DNA from: Vannielia litorea
Lineage (GTDB): Bacteria; Pseudomonadota; Alphaproteobacteria; Rhodobacterales; Rhodobacteraceae
Assembly: GCF_018424695.1 (NCBI RefSeq)
Contig: NZ_QTNQ01000009.1
Location: forward strand, 33,935-97,934
DNA: 64,000 nt
Direction: 5' to 3'
This document shows positions 55,306 through 63,967 of the stretch, in pieces. The notes below the pieces were generated by a model, which was not told the DNA's origin, did no database searches, and was given only the letters and a program-made list of their open reading frames with translations. Positions within the stretch are counted from its first letter, which is position 1. Each line of letters starts with the position of its first letter. The translations under genes were made by a program, and so were the position numbers.

Positions 55306-56214
55306 CTAAATGGTGGCGCGTTTGGTGAGAGACAGCTTGTCACGCATTTCCTGCGGCGTCATCACCCGAGCCCCGAGGCTCTCGATCACCTGCACCGCCC
55401 GCTCGACGAGCTGGGCGTTGGTGGCCAGCTCTCCGCGTGAAATCATCAGATTGTCTTCCAACCCGACACGGGCGTGTCCGCCCGCGAGGACCGCGGCGGC
55501 GACATAGGGCATCTGATCGCGCCCAAGGGAAAAGGCGGAGAAGGTCCAGCCCTCGGGGATGCCGGAAACCATGGCGTTGAAGGTCGTCAGATCGTTCGGG
55601 GCACCCCAGGGCACGCCCATGCACAGCTGCACCAGTGCGGGGTCTTCGATCACGCCTTCGAAGACAAGCTGCCGGGCGAGCCAAAGGTGGCCGGTGTCGA
55701 AGGCCTCTATCTCGGGTTTGACGCCGAGGTCGGTCATGGCCTTCGCCATCGTGCGGAGCATGCCGGGCGTGTTGGTCATGACGTAGTCGTTCTCGGCAAA
55801 GTTCATGGTGCCGCAGTCGAGGGTGCAAATCTCGGGCAGGCACTCGGCCACGTGGGCCACACGCTCTTGGGCGGTGAGGATCACGCTCTCCTGCGAGAGA
55901 GGCAGAGGCCGGTCGGGCGGGCCGAAGATGACATCACCGCCGAAGCCGCAGGTGAGGTTGATCACCATGTCGGGCTCGAGGTCGCGGATGCGCTCGACGG
56001 TTTCGCGGAAGAGGGCGGGGCTGTGAGCGGGTGCGCCAGTTTCAGGGTCGCGGACGTGGACGTGGACGCAGGCGGCCCCGGCGAGTGCCGCGTCACGGGC
56101 GGCCTCGGCAATCTGCTTTGGCGAGCGGGGGACGTGGGGCGAGCGGTCTTGCGTGCCACCCGCGCCGGTGAGGGCGCAGGTGATGAAGACCTCGCGGGAC
56201 ATGGTGAGCGGCAT
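55306..56214 (-). CDS. Beta-keto acid cleavage enzyme (3-dehydrocarnitine type)
   Basis: A 302-residue enzyme of the BKACE (DUF849) family. It combines a beta-keto acid with acetyl-CoA to give acetoacetate plus an acyl-CoA. Metal ligands are in AACVHVHVRDPETG (HxH), and a catalytic Glu is likely in the GLEDNLMISRGELATNAQ segment. With lcdH next to it, the substrate is probably 3-dehydrocarnitine and the product betainyl-CoA. The ATG at 56214 is favoured by GGGAGGAC upstream. Confidence 0.92.
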   Translation of the reverse strand: MPLTMSREVFITCALTGAGGTQDRSPHVPRSPKQIAEAARDAALAGAACVHVHVRDPETGAPAHSPALFRETVERIRDLEPDMVINLTCGFGGDVIFGPPDRPLPLSQESVILTAQERVAHVAECLPEICTLDCGTMNFAENDYVMTNTPGMLRTMAKAMTDLGVKPEIEAFDTGHLWLARQLVFEGVIEDPALVQLCMGVPWGAPNDLTTFNAMVSGIPEGWTFSAFSLGRDQMPYVAAAVLAGGHARVGLEDNLMISRGELATNAQLVERAVQVIESLGARVMTPQEMRDKLSLTKRATI

Positions 56215-56266
56215 CGGTTGGTCCTCCCTTTGGAAGGAGGTTAGGGACGATGTCGCCTCGGCGCAA

Positions 56267-57382
56267 TCACTTGAGGCAATCCGCGTAAGTGGCTGCGATA
56301 TTTTGCAGAAGCTGGGTGTACTGCTGCGGGCCGGGGGCGATGTCACGGCCCAGGGGATCGAGGAAGTGGGCCTCGAGCGCCGTGCCTTCGGTCAGCGTGG
56401 CCACCGTGGCCTCTTTGGTTTCGGGCTCGGTGATGAGGCAGGTGATCCCGTCCTCCGCGGCCTCACGAACCTCTTCCATCGCACGAGGCCCGGCCGCGCC
56501 GCCGTCGATGCCGGTGAGGGCTTGGGCAGGGGCGAGGTGGAAGCGGGCCTCGAAATAGGCGAAGGCCCGGTGGGTGGCGAGGTATTCGCGGCCCTCGAAG
56601 GGCGCGAGGGTGGTTTCGATCTGGGCGGTGAGCGTGTCGATGTTGGCAATCGCGGCTTTGGCGTTGCTCTCGTAGGTTGCCGCGTTGTCGGGATCATGTT
56701 CGGCGAGTTCCTCGGCGATCAGCGCGAGCCAGGTCTTGGCGTTTTCGGGCGAGAGCCAGACGTGAGGGTCTTCGGGGCCGTGGTCGTGGTGATCGTGGCC
56801 GTCTTCGGCGTGGTCGTGATCTTGGTCGTCGTGGGCTTCCTCGGCATGCGCCGCATGGTCGTCGTCATGCCCCTCTTCGGCGTGCTTATCGTGGTCGTGA
56901 TCGTGCCCCTCTTCGGCGTGCTCATCGTGGTCGTGGTCATGCCCCTCTTCGGCATGCTCCTCGTGGTCATGATCGTGGTCATGGCCTTCCTCTGCATGAT
57001 CCTCGTGATCGTGGCCCTCTTCGCCGTCATGGGTATGCGGCTCGGAGTCGGCGGTGTCGATGATGAGTGTGCCGGGGGCCGTCATCAGGGCGATGACATG
57101 GGCGTTTTCGCCAAGAGTTTCAAAGGGCTTTTCGAGGGCGGGTGACATCGCCGGGCCGATCCAGAAGATCAGGTCGGCCTCCTGTGCGGCACTGGCCTGC
57201 GAGGGGCGCAGCGAGAGGCTGTGGCCGGAGCCGCCCTGATCGAGCAAGAGGGTCGGGGTGCCGACGCCCTCCATGACCTGCGCGACGAGGGAATGGACCG
57301 GGGGCAGGTCGGCGATGACCTTGGGGTCTGCCAGCGCGGGCGTTGCAATGATTATGGCGGCGAGGGAAGGAATGAGGCGCAT
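56267..57382 (-). CDS. znuA: Zinc ABC transporter binding protein ZnuA
   Basis: A 371-residue periplasmic zinc-binding protein with a signal peptide (about residues 1-18). Likely zinc ligands are H30 (PPVHSLV), H207 (DPHVWLSP) and H271 (ATHRAFAYF). Between them is a very long His/Asp/Glu-rich loop (116-202) with a 12-residue tandem repeat. A Zur-box-like palindrome precedes the gene. No znuB, znuC or zur gene is adjacent, so the rest of the transporter is elsewhere. Confidence 0.94.
   Translation of the reverse strand: MRLIPSLAAIIIATPALADPKVIADLPPVHSLVAQVMEGVGTPTLLLDQGGSGHSLSLRPSQASAAQEADLIFWIGPAMSPALEKPFETLGENAHVIALMTAPGTLIIDTADSEPHTHDGEEGHDHEDHAEEGHDHDHDHEEHAEEGHDHDHDEHAEEGHDHDHDKHAEEGHDDDHAAHAEEAHDDQDHDHAEDGHDHHDHGPEDPHVWLSPENAKTWLALIAEELAEHDPDNAATYESNAKAAIANIDTLTAQIETTLAPFEGREYLATHRAFAYFEARFHLAPAQALTGIDGGAAGPRAMEEVREAAEDGITCLITEPETKEATVATLTEGTALEAHFLDPLGRDIAPGPQQYTQLLQNIAATYADCLK
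56777..56998 (-). repeat. 36-bp coding tandem repeat for the histidine-rich loop of ZnuA
   Basis: Encodes residues 129-202. Units start at H129, H143, H155, H167, H179 and H191, with consensus HAEEGHDHDHDx, 12 residues in all but the first (14). Copy number in such repeats often varies between strains. Confidence 0.88.
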
Positions 57383-57416
57383 CTGGGTCTCCGATATGAG
57401 TCGGAGCGGGTGTAGG

Positions 57417-57431
57417 TGTAATGATATAACA
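57417..57431 (-). promoter_or_regulatory. Zur-box-like operator of znuA
   Basis: TGTAATGATATAACA, nearly palindromic and AT-rich, 35 bp upstream of znuA. It fits the alphaproteobacterial Zur motif, with GATATAACA as the best half. Confidence 0.75.
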
Positions 57432-57457
57432 TCGCAAGTCGTTAATTGGCGATGATC

Positions 57458-57482
57458 GGCGCGACTGGATGAGAGTCGCGCC
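57458..57482. terminator. Hairpin between tyrS end and znuA promoter
   Basis: GGCGCGACT and AGTCGCGCC form a perfect 9-bp stem around a 7-nt loop, 16 bp after the tyrS stop on the minus strand. The following sequence is AT-containing but has no clean T-run. Confidence 0.65.
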
Positions 57483-57498
57483 GTAAGTTATTGTTAAA

Positions 57499-58752
57499 TC
57501 ATCCTTCCAGCACCACCAACGCGTGGCGTTTCTTGCCGGCAGAAAGCTTCACCGGCGAAGACAGAGCGGCGGCGTCGAGCATCAGGCCCGCGTCGGTGAG
57601 CGGGGCATCGTCGATCCGGGCGCCGTTGTCGGCGATCAGGCGCTTGGCTTCCTTGCCGGATTTGGCGAGGCCGGAGCGGGTGATGAGCTGCACCACCGAA
57701 ATTCCTTCGGCCACTTCTGCCGCCGTCACGGTGAGGGTTGGCAGATCATCGCCCACGCCGCCCTTCTCGAAGACTTCGCGCGCGGTGGCCTCCGCCGCCG
57801 CTGCCGCCTCGGCGCCGTGGCAGAGGGTTGTCACCTCATTGGCCAGCCGGATCTTGGCATCATTGATCTCCGACCCTTCTAGCGCGCCGAGCCTTTCGCA
57901 TTCATCAACGGGAAGCTCCGTGTAGAGCTTGAGGAAGCGGCCCACGTCGGCGTCGGTGGTGTTGCGCCAGAACTGCCAGAACTCGTAAGGGCTGAGCATG
58001 TCGGCGTTAAGCCACATCGCGCCGCCCTGGCTCTTGCCCATCTTCTTGCCGTCCGAGGTGGTCAGCAGGGGCGAGGTGAGGCCGTAGATCTCGTGGTCGA
58101 GCACGCGGCGGGTGAGGTCGATGCCGTTGACGATGTTGCCCCACTGATCGGACCCACCCATCTGGAGCAGGCAGCCGTAGCGGCGGTTGAGCTCCAGAAA
58201 GTCATAGGCCTGGAGGATCATGTAGTTGAATTCGAGGAAGCTGAGCGATTGCTCGCGGTCGAGCCGCGACTTGACGGACTCGAAGCTGAGCATCCGGTTG
58301 ACCGAGAAGTGCCGACCGATATCGCGCAGGAATTCCAGATAGTTGAGGCCATCGAGCCACTCGGCGTTGTTGAGCATCAGCGCATCGGTGGGGGCATCGC
58401 CGTAGCTGAGATACTTGGCGAAGACGCTCTTCATCGAGGCGATGTTGTCGTCGATTACTTCGGGCGTCAGCAGCGGGCGCTCATCGGCGCGGAAGCTCGG
58501 ATCGCCCACCTTGGTGGTGCCGCCGCCCATCAGGGTGATCGGCTTGTGGCCGGTCTTTTGCAGCCAGCGCAGCATCATGACGTTCAGCAAGTGGCCGACG
58601 TGGAGCGATTTGGCCGTGGCATCGTAGCCGATATAGGCCGGGACCACGCCTTGAACCAGTGCTTCGTCGAGGCCCTGATAGTCGGTGCAATCCGCCAGGA
58701 AGCCTCGCTCTATCATCACGGCCATGAAGTCCGATTTGGGGTGGTAGGTCAT
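57499..58752 (-). CDS. tyrS: Tyrosyl-tRNA synthetase
   Basis: A 417-residue class I aminoacyl-tRNA synthetase. The HIGH motif is HVGHLL, the KMSKS motif is KMGKS, and the tyrosine pocket includes [11 protein letters not shown]-terminal S4-like RNA-binding domain begins near residue 350. The ATG at 58752 is chosen because the longer reading frame lacks homology-like sequence. It diverges from anmK. Confidence 0.97.
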   Translation of the reverse strand: MTYHPKSDFMAVMIERGFLADCTDYQGLDEALVQGVVPAYIGYDATAKSLHVGHLLNVMMLRWLQKTGHKPITLMGGGTTKVGDPSFRADERPLLTPEVIDDNIASMKSVFAKYLSYGDAPTDALMLNNAEWLDGLNYLEFLRDIGRHFSVNRMLSFESVKSRLDREQSLSFLEFNYMILQAYDFLELNRRYGCLLQMGGSDQWGNIVNGIDLTRRVLDHEIYGLTSPLLTTSDGKKMGKSQGGAMWLNADMLSPYEFWQFWRNTTDADVGRFLKLYTELPVDECERLGALEGSEINDAKIRLANEVTTLCHGAEAAAAAEATAREVFEKGGVGDDLPTLTVTAAEVAEGISVVQLITRSGLAKSGKEAKRLIADNGARIDDAPLTDAGLMLDAAALSSPVKLSAGKKRHALVVLEG

Positions 58753-58821
58753 CGCTCTTTTCCATGTTGCGAAGTGGATTGAGCCCCCCTCATACTGGCA
58801 GGCAGGCAAGAGGGGAAGGCC

Positions 58822-59934
58822 ATGTTGAAAAAGGCCAAGGGACAGGCCCGCATGAGGGCATTGGGGGCGATGAGCGGCACCTCGCTGGATGGCGTGGATG
58901 CGGCGGTAATCGAGACCGACGGGGAGGAGATTTTTGGCTTTGGGCCAAGCGCTTACCGCGAATACTCAGGGCCCGAGCAGGCGGCGATCCGGGCCGCGCT
59001 GGGGCGCTGGCCGGGCGAGGCGGGCGTGGCCGAGGCGGCTGAGGTGGTGGAAACCGCCCATGGGGTGCTGCTGGAAGAGCTGATCGACGGCGTTGATATC
59101 GTTGGCTTTCATGGCCAGACGCTTGCGCATGATCCGGGCGGGCGCGGCACCCATCAGGCAGGCGACGGGCGGGTGCTGGCGGAGGCGCTGGGGCGGCCTT
59201 TGGTCTGGGATTTTCGCAGCAGCGATGTAGACATGGGCGGGCAGGGCGCGCCGTTGGCTCCGGCCTATCATTGGGCGCTGGCGCGCTGGATCAAGGCGGA
59301 AAATCCCCTTGTTTTCCTGAACCTTGGCGGCGTGGGCAACGTCACATGGATCGACCCGGCCCGGGGGCCGGAGGCGATGCTGGCGTTTGACACCGGGCCT
59401 GCGAATGCACCGGTGAACGACCTTGTGGCCACGCGGCTTGGGCTGGCCTTTGACGAGGGCGGACTCCTGGCCGCGAAGGGTGTTGTGGATGAGGCGGTTC
59501 TGCAGCGGTTCGCGGCGCATCCCTACTTCTTCAAGCTGCCGCCGAAGTCTCTCGACCGGGGTGATTTTCATGCGCTTTCTCAGGAGGTTGCGGGCTTGTC
59601 GGACGCGGATGCGGCGGCGACTTTGACGGCGGCGGCGGCGCTTGGGGTGGCGCTGGGGCAGGAGCATTTTCCGGCGCCGGCGGAGCGGGTGCTGGTGACG
59701 GGCGGCGGGCGGAAGAACCCGGTGCTGATGCGGATGATCGCGGAAGGCCTCGGCTGCCCGGTGATGCCGGTGGAAGAGGTGGGCCTCGACGGAGATATGC
59801 TGGAAGCTCAAGCCTTTGGCTACCTCGCGGTGCGTGTGGCCAAGGGCCTGGCAACCTCCTGGCCGGGCACCACCGGCGTGCGGGCGGCTGTGGGCGGTGG
59901 CGTTGTGTCGGAACCCTCCGGGAGCTTTGCATGA
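58822..59934 (+). CDS. anmK: Anhydro-N-acetylmuramic acid kinase
   Basis: A 370-residue kinase of the ASKHA fold used in recycling cell-wall sugars: it phosphorylates and hydrolyses 1,6-anhydro-MurNAc. Motifs: [16 protein letters not shown] at the start, GFHGQT, FDTGPAN and [24 protein letters not shown] precedes the ATG. Pairing with tyrS in divergent orientation is common in this family. Confidence 0.95.
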   Translation: MLKKAKGQARMRALGAMSGTSLDGVDAAVIETDGEEIFGFGPSAYREYSGPEQAAIRAALGRWPGEAGVAEAAEVVETAHGVLLEELIDGVDIVGFHGQTLAHDPGGRGTHQAGDGRVLAEALGRPLVWDFRSSDVDMGGQGAPLAPAYHWALARWIKAENPLVFLNLGGVGNVTWIDPARGPEAMLAFDTGPANAPVNDLVATRLGLAFDEGGLLAAKGVVDEAVLQRFAAHPYFFKLPPKSLDRGDFHALSQEVAGLSDADAAATLTAAAALGVALGQEHFPAPAERVLVTGGGRKNPVLMRMIAEGLGCPVMPVEEVGLDGDMLEAQAFGYLAVRVAKGLATSWPGTTGVRAAVGGGVVSEPSGSFA

Positions 59935-59982
59935 ATGCCATGACGGCGTGCCGACTGGGCGCATTAACCGTTATGAGATGCT

Positions 59983-60027
59983 ATGCAGAACTGATGCACA
60001 TTCGATGCACATCCTATGCATATGCAC
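59983..60027. repeat. 11-bp-periodic ATGCAC array, copy 2
   Basis: On the plus strand ATGCAG (59983), ATGCAC (59994), ATGCAC (60005) and ATGCAT (60016) are in exact 11-bp register, with a further ATGCAC at 60022. Read as GTGCAT on the minus strand, it matches the array at 34357-34384, including a nearby TTAAC-containing sequence. It lies in a 222-bp gap after anmK. No other feature is clear in that gap. Confidence 0.75.
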
Positions 60028-60156
60028 TTTTGCAAAGCCCCGGCAGGTAAATCCGCCGCGCGGCCTGCATGACGGCATTCGTCACGTGACCCCCGGCAGG
60101 TTCCGGCGCTAGCACTCGTGGTCAAGGTGAAGGGCCTTGGACATGAGGAGACGACA

Positions 60157-60525
60157 ATGAGAGTTCTGGGAACGGTTCTGGCGGTGCTGGCCGCCTCGGC
60201 GATGATTGCCAGCGCGGGTCAGGCGGCCCCCGTGGCGAGCGCAAAGAGCCACGGCTATCGCGGCGAGGATGCGGCGAAGTATCAGCGGCTGGTTGGCAAA
60301 TACAGCAAGCAGCGGTGTGGCGCGCTGGCGAAGGAATATGGCAAGGCCGCAAAGATTGCGGGCAAGGGCGCCGCGAAGGGCAAGGGCCTTCAGGTTGTCG
60401 GCGCCTTGATCGGGCGCGGCAAGAAAGCCGGGATCGCAGCCGAGATTGGCGGAAACGTGGTGCAGGATGCCGCTATCCGCCGGGATGCGTCGCGGGCGGT
60501 CTACGTGGCCAAGGGCTGCCGCTGA
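60157..60525 (+). CDS. Small secreted basic protein of unknown function
   Basis: A 122-residue protein with a signal peptide (about residues 1-23, ending QAA). The mature part is rich in Lys, Gly and Ala (for example GKGAAKGKGLQVVGALIGRG), with two cysteines (KQRCGAL and KGCR-stop) that could pair. No family is recognised. AGGAGACGAC precedes the ATG at 60157. Positive charge suggests that it binds a polyanion such as DNA or cell wall, but this is speculation. Confidence 0.75.
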   Translation: MRVLGTVLAVLAASAMIASAGQAAPVASAKSHGYRGEDAAKYQRLVGKYSKQRCGALAKEYGKAAKIAGKGAAKGKGLQVVGALIGRGKKAGIAAEIGGNVVQDAAIRRDASRAVYVAKGCR

Positions 60526-60563
60526 GAGGTTTCAGGTACAGAAATCGGAATGTCGCTGAGTGG

Positions 60564-61454
60564 TCAGCGGAGGCTGCGGATGTAGCCCCGCGTGAAGGCG
60601 GCATAGCCCGGGCTCACTTGCTGGAGGTGAGCCCGGGTTTTTTCGTGGAAGGCGGGCAGCGCATGGAAGGGCACTGCCGGGTAGGCGTGATGCTCGGCGT
60701 GATAGGGCATGTTCCAGGCCAGCGCTCGGACGAACCGGGTGGTCAGCGTGGTGCGGGTGTTTGCGAGCATGTTGGCGACCGGCGGGCAGAGGCCATGCTC
60801 GGCCAGCAGGTAAAGCCGCAGGGCGGGCTGGCCGATCAGCAGCGGCAGGAGCCAGAGGGTGAACGCCTGAGCGGGCCAGAGCGCGAGCAGCGCGGCATAG
60901 GCGGCGATATGGGCGCGGGCCTCCCATGTGACGGCAGCGCGCTTGCGCTCGGGCACGTAGCTGGCGGTTTGCCCGAGGGCGTTGCGGGCAAGCACGGTGA
61001 GGTTGCCGCGCCAGTAGCCCCATCCGGTGAGGTAGAGCGCCATGGCGGCGCGGGTGCCGGGCCGGGGGTGGCCCGCGATCTCGGGGTCGCGCGCCGGGTC
61101 TCCCGTGTGGCGGTGGTGCGCGAAGTGGAAGTGGCGAAACCACAGGAACGGCAGCAGGATCAGCGCGCCGGTGGCATGACCCGTTGCCTCGTTCAGCCAG
61201 CGGCTTCGGAATGGCGTGGCGTGGGTGCACTCATGTTCCAGCGTGAAGAGAAAGCTGAGCGCGATGCCATAGGGCAGGAGCATCAGCCACCAGAGCGGCA
61301 GGGCGGCTGCGATGTAGGCGGCCATCAGGGCAAGCGCGCCGAGCTGCGCCGCGAGGCGGGCGAGGGCCGGGCCGTTGCGCCGGGCGGTGAGGCGGGCGCG
61401 CTCTTCTGCCGAAAGGGTGGCGAGGAGGGCCTTGTGATCCATCGGGCGGTTCAT
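60564..61454 (-). CDS. Membrane fatty acid desaturase
   Basis: A 296-residue membrane di-iron enzyme with the three histidine boxes HECTH, HFAHHRHTGD and HAEHH, placed between hydrophobic helices as in fatty acid desaturases and hydroxylases. It probably modifies a lipid or carotenoid. It overlaps the upstream cupin gene by 4 bp, so the two are coupled. Confidence 0.91.
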   Translation of the reverse strand: MNRPMDHKALLATLSAEERARLTARRNGPALARLAAQLGALALMAAYIAAALPLWWLMLLPYGIALSFLFTLEHECTHATPFRSRWLNEATGHATGALILLPFLWFRHFHFAHHRHTGDPARDPEIAGHPRPGTRAAMALYLTGWGYWRGNLTVLARNALGQTASYVPERKRAAVTWEARAHIAAYAALLALWPAQAFTLWLLPLLIGQPALRLYLLAEHGLCPPVANMLANTRTTLTTRFVRALAWNMPYHAEHHAYPAVPFHALPAFHEKTRAHLQQVSPGYAAFTRGYIRSLR

Positions 61455-61876
61455 CCTTCGGGGATGTCGAAACCGGGCGGCGCGAGGGTGAACCCTTCGA
61501 AGGAGAAGCCGGGCGAGACGGTGCAGCCGACGAGAGCCCAGCCCTCTGGCGCGGCCTCGGCGGCCTGCCAGTGGTCTTTGGGCACGATGAGCTGGGGCGC
61601 TCCTGTGGCGAGGTCAGGACCAAGGGTGTGGCGCGTGGCGGGGCCGGTTTCGGATTCCGCAAGGCGGAGGGTGAGGGGGGTGCCCGCGTAGAAGTGCCAG
61701 ATCTCTGTGGCGTCGACCCGGTGCCAGTGGCTGCGTTCACCGGGCTTCAACAGAAAATAGATGCAGGTGCCGGAGGGGCGACCCGTGGCGGGTGTTTCGA
61801 CCCATGTTTGCCGGTAGTGGCCGCCCTCCGGGTGAGGCTCCAGCCGCAAGCGGTCGATGATCTCTTGTGCGTCCAT
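61451..61876 (-). CDS. Cupin family protein (DUF985)
   Basis: A 141-residue cupin with the DUF985 pattern: LEPHPEGGHYRQTW, CIYFLLKPGERSHWHRVDATEIWHFYAG and TVSPGFSFEGFTLAPPG. Histidines in the central strands suit metal or ligand binding. The reaction is unknown. It overlaps the desaturase gene and diverges from an FAD oxidoreductase gene. Confidence 0.88.
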   Translation of the reverse strand: MDAQEIIDRLRLEPHPEGGHYRQTWVETPATGRPSGTCIYFLLKPGERSHWHRVDATEIWHFYAGTPLTLRLAESETGPATRHTLGPDLATGAPQLIVPKDHWQAAEAAPEGWALVGCTVSPGFSFEGFTLAPPGFDIPEG

Positions 61877-61921
61877 GGCGAGAGGCTAGCCTTGGGTGGA
61901 GAGAAGCGGAAGAGGTGCGCC

Positions 61922-62965
61922 ATGGGCGAGCGGGTTGTGATTGTGGGCGGCGGGCTGATCGGGGCGAGTTGCGCCTATCGGCTGGCGCAGGCGGGCGCCG
62001 AGGTGGTGGTGGTGGTGGCCGGTGCGCCGGGCGGTGCGGCGACATCGGCCAGTTTCGGCTGGATCAATGCGAGCTTCTATCACGACGCGCATCACTTCGG
62101 GCTGCGGCAGGAGGCGATGGCGGCCTGGCACAGGCTCGAGGATGAGCTTGGGCGGCTGGTGGACTGGTCCGGTTGCCTGAACTGGGAGAGCGTAAGCGTC
62201 GCCGAGTTGGAGGGCTTCGGCTACCCGGTGGAAGCCTGGACGGGGGCGGAGCTGCGCGAGGAGGTGCCCGGGCTGGAGGCGGTGCCGGAGCGCGCGTGGT
62301 TCATGCCATCGGAAGGCGTGGTGGAGGCGGCGGCGGTGGCGCGGCATCTGCTGGAGGCCTCGGGAGCGCGGGTGGTGAGCGGGTGCCGGGTGGAGCGGAT
62401 CGTCGTGGAGGCCGGCCGGGTGACGGGTGTGGCCGTGGCGGGCGGCGTGGTGGCGGCAGACCGGGTGCTGGTTTGCGCGGGCACGGGCGCGGCGGAGTTG
62501 GTCGAACCGCTCGGCGTGGCGCTACCGATGCTCACCCGGCCCGCGGTGGTGCTGCGGACAACGCCGGTGGAGATGCGGTTTGCGCCGGTTCTGGTGCCGG
62601 GCGGCATGGAGATCCGCCAGGATGCGGAGGGCTGCCTGATTGCGCCCACCTCGCCCAACCATCAGGCCGATGCCACCGAGGCGCTGCCAGAAAGCGCGGA
62701 GGCGATGGCGCTGGCCACGCTGGAGCGGCTCAGGGCGATGTTCCCCGGTGTGGCGATGGAGATGGCGGAGGCGCGGCTGGCGTGGCGCCCGGTGCCCGGG
62801 GACGGCCTGCCGGTGGTGGGCGCCTGCGGGCCGGAGGGGCTGTGGCTGGCGGTGATGCATTCGGGCGTGACGCTGGGGGCGCTGATGGGCGAGCTGGTGG
62901 CCGCCGAGATGGGCGGCGCGGTGCAGGAGCTTCTGGCGCCCTATCGGGCGGCGCGCTTCGGGTGA
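61922..62965 (+). CDS. FAD-dependent oxidoreductase, DAO type
   Basis: A 347-residue flavoprotein with the FAD motif VIVGGGLIGASCAYRLAQAG and the C-terminal DGLPVVGACGPEGLWLAVMHSG segment of the D-amino-acid oxidase family. The substrate is not known. The ATG at 61922 follows AAGAGG; a longer frame would overlap the cupin gene. It differs clearly from the DAO-type gene at 21688-22827. Confidence 0.88.
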   Translation: MGERVVIVGGGLIGASCAYRLAQAGAEVVVVVAGAPGGAATSASFGWINASFYHDAHHFGLRQEAMAAWHRLEDELGRLVDWSGCLNWESVSVAELEGFGYPVEAWTGAELREEVPGLEAVPERAWFMPSEGVVEAAAVARHLLEASGARVVSGCRVERIVVEAGRVTGVAVAGGVVAADRVLVCAGTGAAELVEPLGVALPMLTRPAVVLRTTPVEMRFAPVLVPGGMEIRQDAEGCLIAPTSPNHQADATEALPESAEAMALATLERLRAMFPGVAMEMAEARLAWRPVPGDGLPVVGACGPEGLWLAVMHSGVTLGALMGELVAAEMGGAVQELLAPYRAARFG

Positions 62966-63016
62966 TCCTTTTGGCGGCTTGCGCGTTGAAGCGGGAGCTT
63001 TGAAAAGGAGAATGCG

Positions 63017-63232
63017 ATGCGCGATGTCAAAAAAGGCGACCGGGTGGAATGGGACTGGGGGCAGGGCGTGGCCGAGGGCCGCGTGCAATCGGTTCATGCA
63101 GAGACGGTGGAGCGCAAGCCGCAGGGCGAGGCGGTGACGCGCAAGGGCACGAAGGATGATCCGGCCCTATACATTGAGCAGGCCGATGGTGACATGGTGT
63201 TGAAGCTGGCCAGCGAGGTGCGCAAGGCGTGA
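63017..63232 (+). CDS. DUF2945 (HVA1-like TUDOR) small protein
   Basis: A 71-residue soluble protein with the DUF2945 pattern KGDRVEWDWGQG, GRVQSVHAETVER and GTKDDPALYIEQADG. Members are often stress-related and have a TUDOR-like barrel; function unknown. AAAAGGAGAA precedes the ATG. Confidence 0.9.
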   Translation: MRDVKKGDRVEWDWGQGVAEGRVQSVHAETVERKPQGEAVTRKGTKDDPALYIEQADGDMVLKLASEVRKA

Positions 63233-63241
63233 GGCCCTGCG

Positions 63242-63967
63242 TCAGGGGAGGCTCACCGCCTCGAGAAGAGATTCTCCTGCCAATGCCTCGGGCGTGAGGC
63301 CGCCCCAATAGCCGGTGCGCAGCGCCTCGTAGGCGCGCTGGGCCTCCTCGCGGGAGGGGGCGGCGGCGCGGGTGTCTCCGAAGAGGGCGATGTTGATCTG
63401 GGCCGCGAGCAGGCCGTTCTGGGCGGTGATCTCTATCGCGTGGCTCTTGGTCAGGATGAGGCGCTGGGCGACGGTGGGCCGCTCGGTGACGAGATCGCGG
63501 CGGAAGCAGGTGAGCGCCGTGGCGCTGTGCGTGCCGTGGTGCGGCGGCGGGCAGTAGCGGGCCTGAAGCGCGGCGAGGCCGTGTGCTTGCCAGGGGGCTT
63601 CAAGCTGGGGTGTGAAGCGGGTGACGAGGCTCGCCTCGCCCAGCGGCGTGGCGAGATCGAAGAGCTCGACGGTGAGGGTTGCGGCGGGTTTGCAGGAGAG
63701 GTGGTAGGGGAAGGCGGCTTCGGCGGCGCAATCGGGATGATCGGTGCCGAAGAAGATGGCGTCGGCGCGGGCGATGCGGGCGAGTTCGGCATAGTCGCCC
63801 TTGAGGGTGAGCGCCTCCCAGATGGGTCGTGTGGCGAAGGTGAGGCCCTGCTCGGTCGTCCCGGTCTGGGTGAAGCCCTCGGGCAGGGTGAGCCGCGCGC
63901 GACCGTCGAAGAGGGGCTCGGCGGCGGCCTGGGTGGCGAGGAGGAGGACTGTGGTGATGAGGCGCAT
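63242..63967 (-). CDS. Secreted protein of unknown function
   Basis: A 241-residue protein with a signal peptide (about residues 1-17, ending AAA) and four cysteines (in HPDCAAE, HLSCKP, ARYCPPP and LTCFRRD). No family is recognised. It is convergent with the DUF2945 gene, with 9 bp between. It probably acts in the periplasm. Confidence 0.72.
   Translation of the reverse strand: MRLITTVLLLATQAAAEPLFDGRARLTLPEGFTQTGTTEQGLTFATRPIWEALTLKGDYAELARIARADAIFFGTDHPDCAAEAAFPYHLSCKPAATLTVELFDLATPLGEASLVTRFTPQLEAPWQAHGLAALQARYCPPPHHGTHSATALTCFRRDLVTERPTVAQRLILTKSHAIEITAQNGLLAAQINIALFGDTRAAAPSREEAQRAYEALRTGYWGGLTPEALAGESLLEAVSLP

Noticed and set aside
56777..56998. Membrane protein on the plus strand opposite znuA, with strongly hydrophobic Val/Leu runs
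   Set aside because: The hydrophobic frame is the complement of His/Asp codons in the ZnuA repeat, and znuA itself has clear motifs, signal peptide and promoter.
59983..60027. ATGCAC array as a CRISPR or iteron origin
   Set aside because: Units are only 6 bp with 5-bp spacers, too short for CRISPR. No replication initiator gene or AT-rich unwinding region is adjacent.
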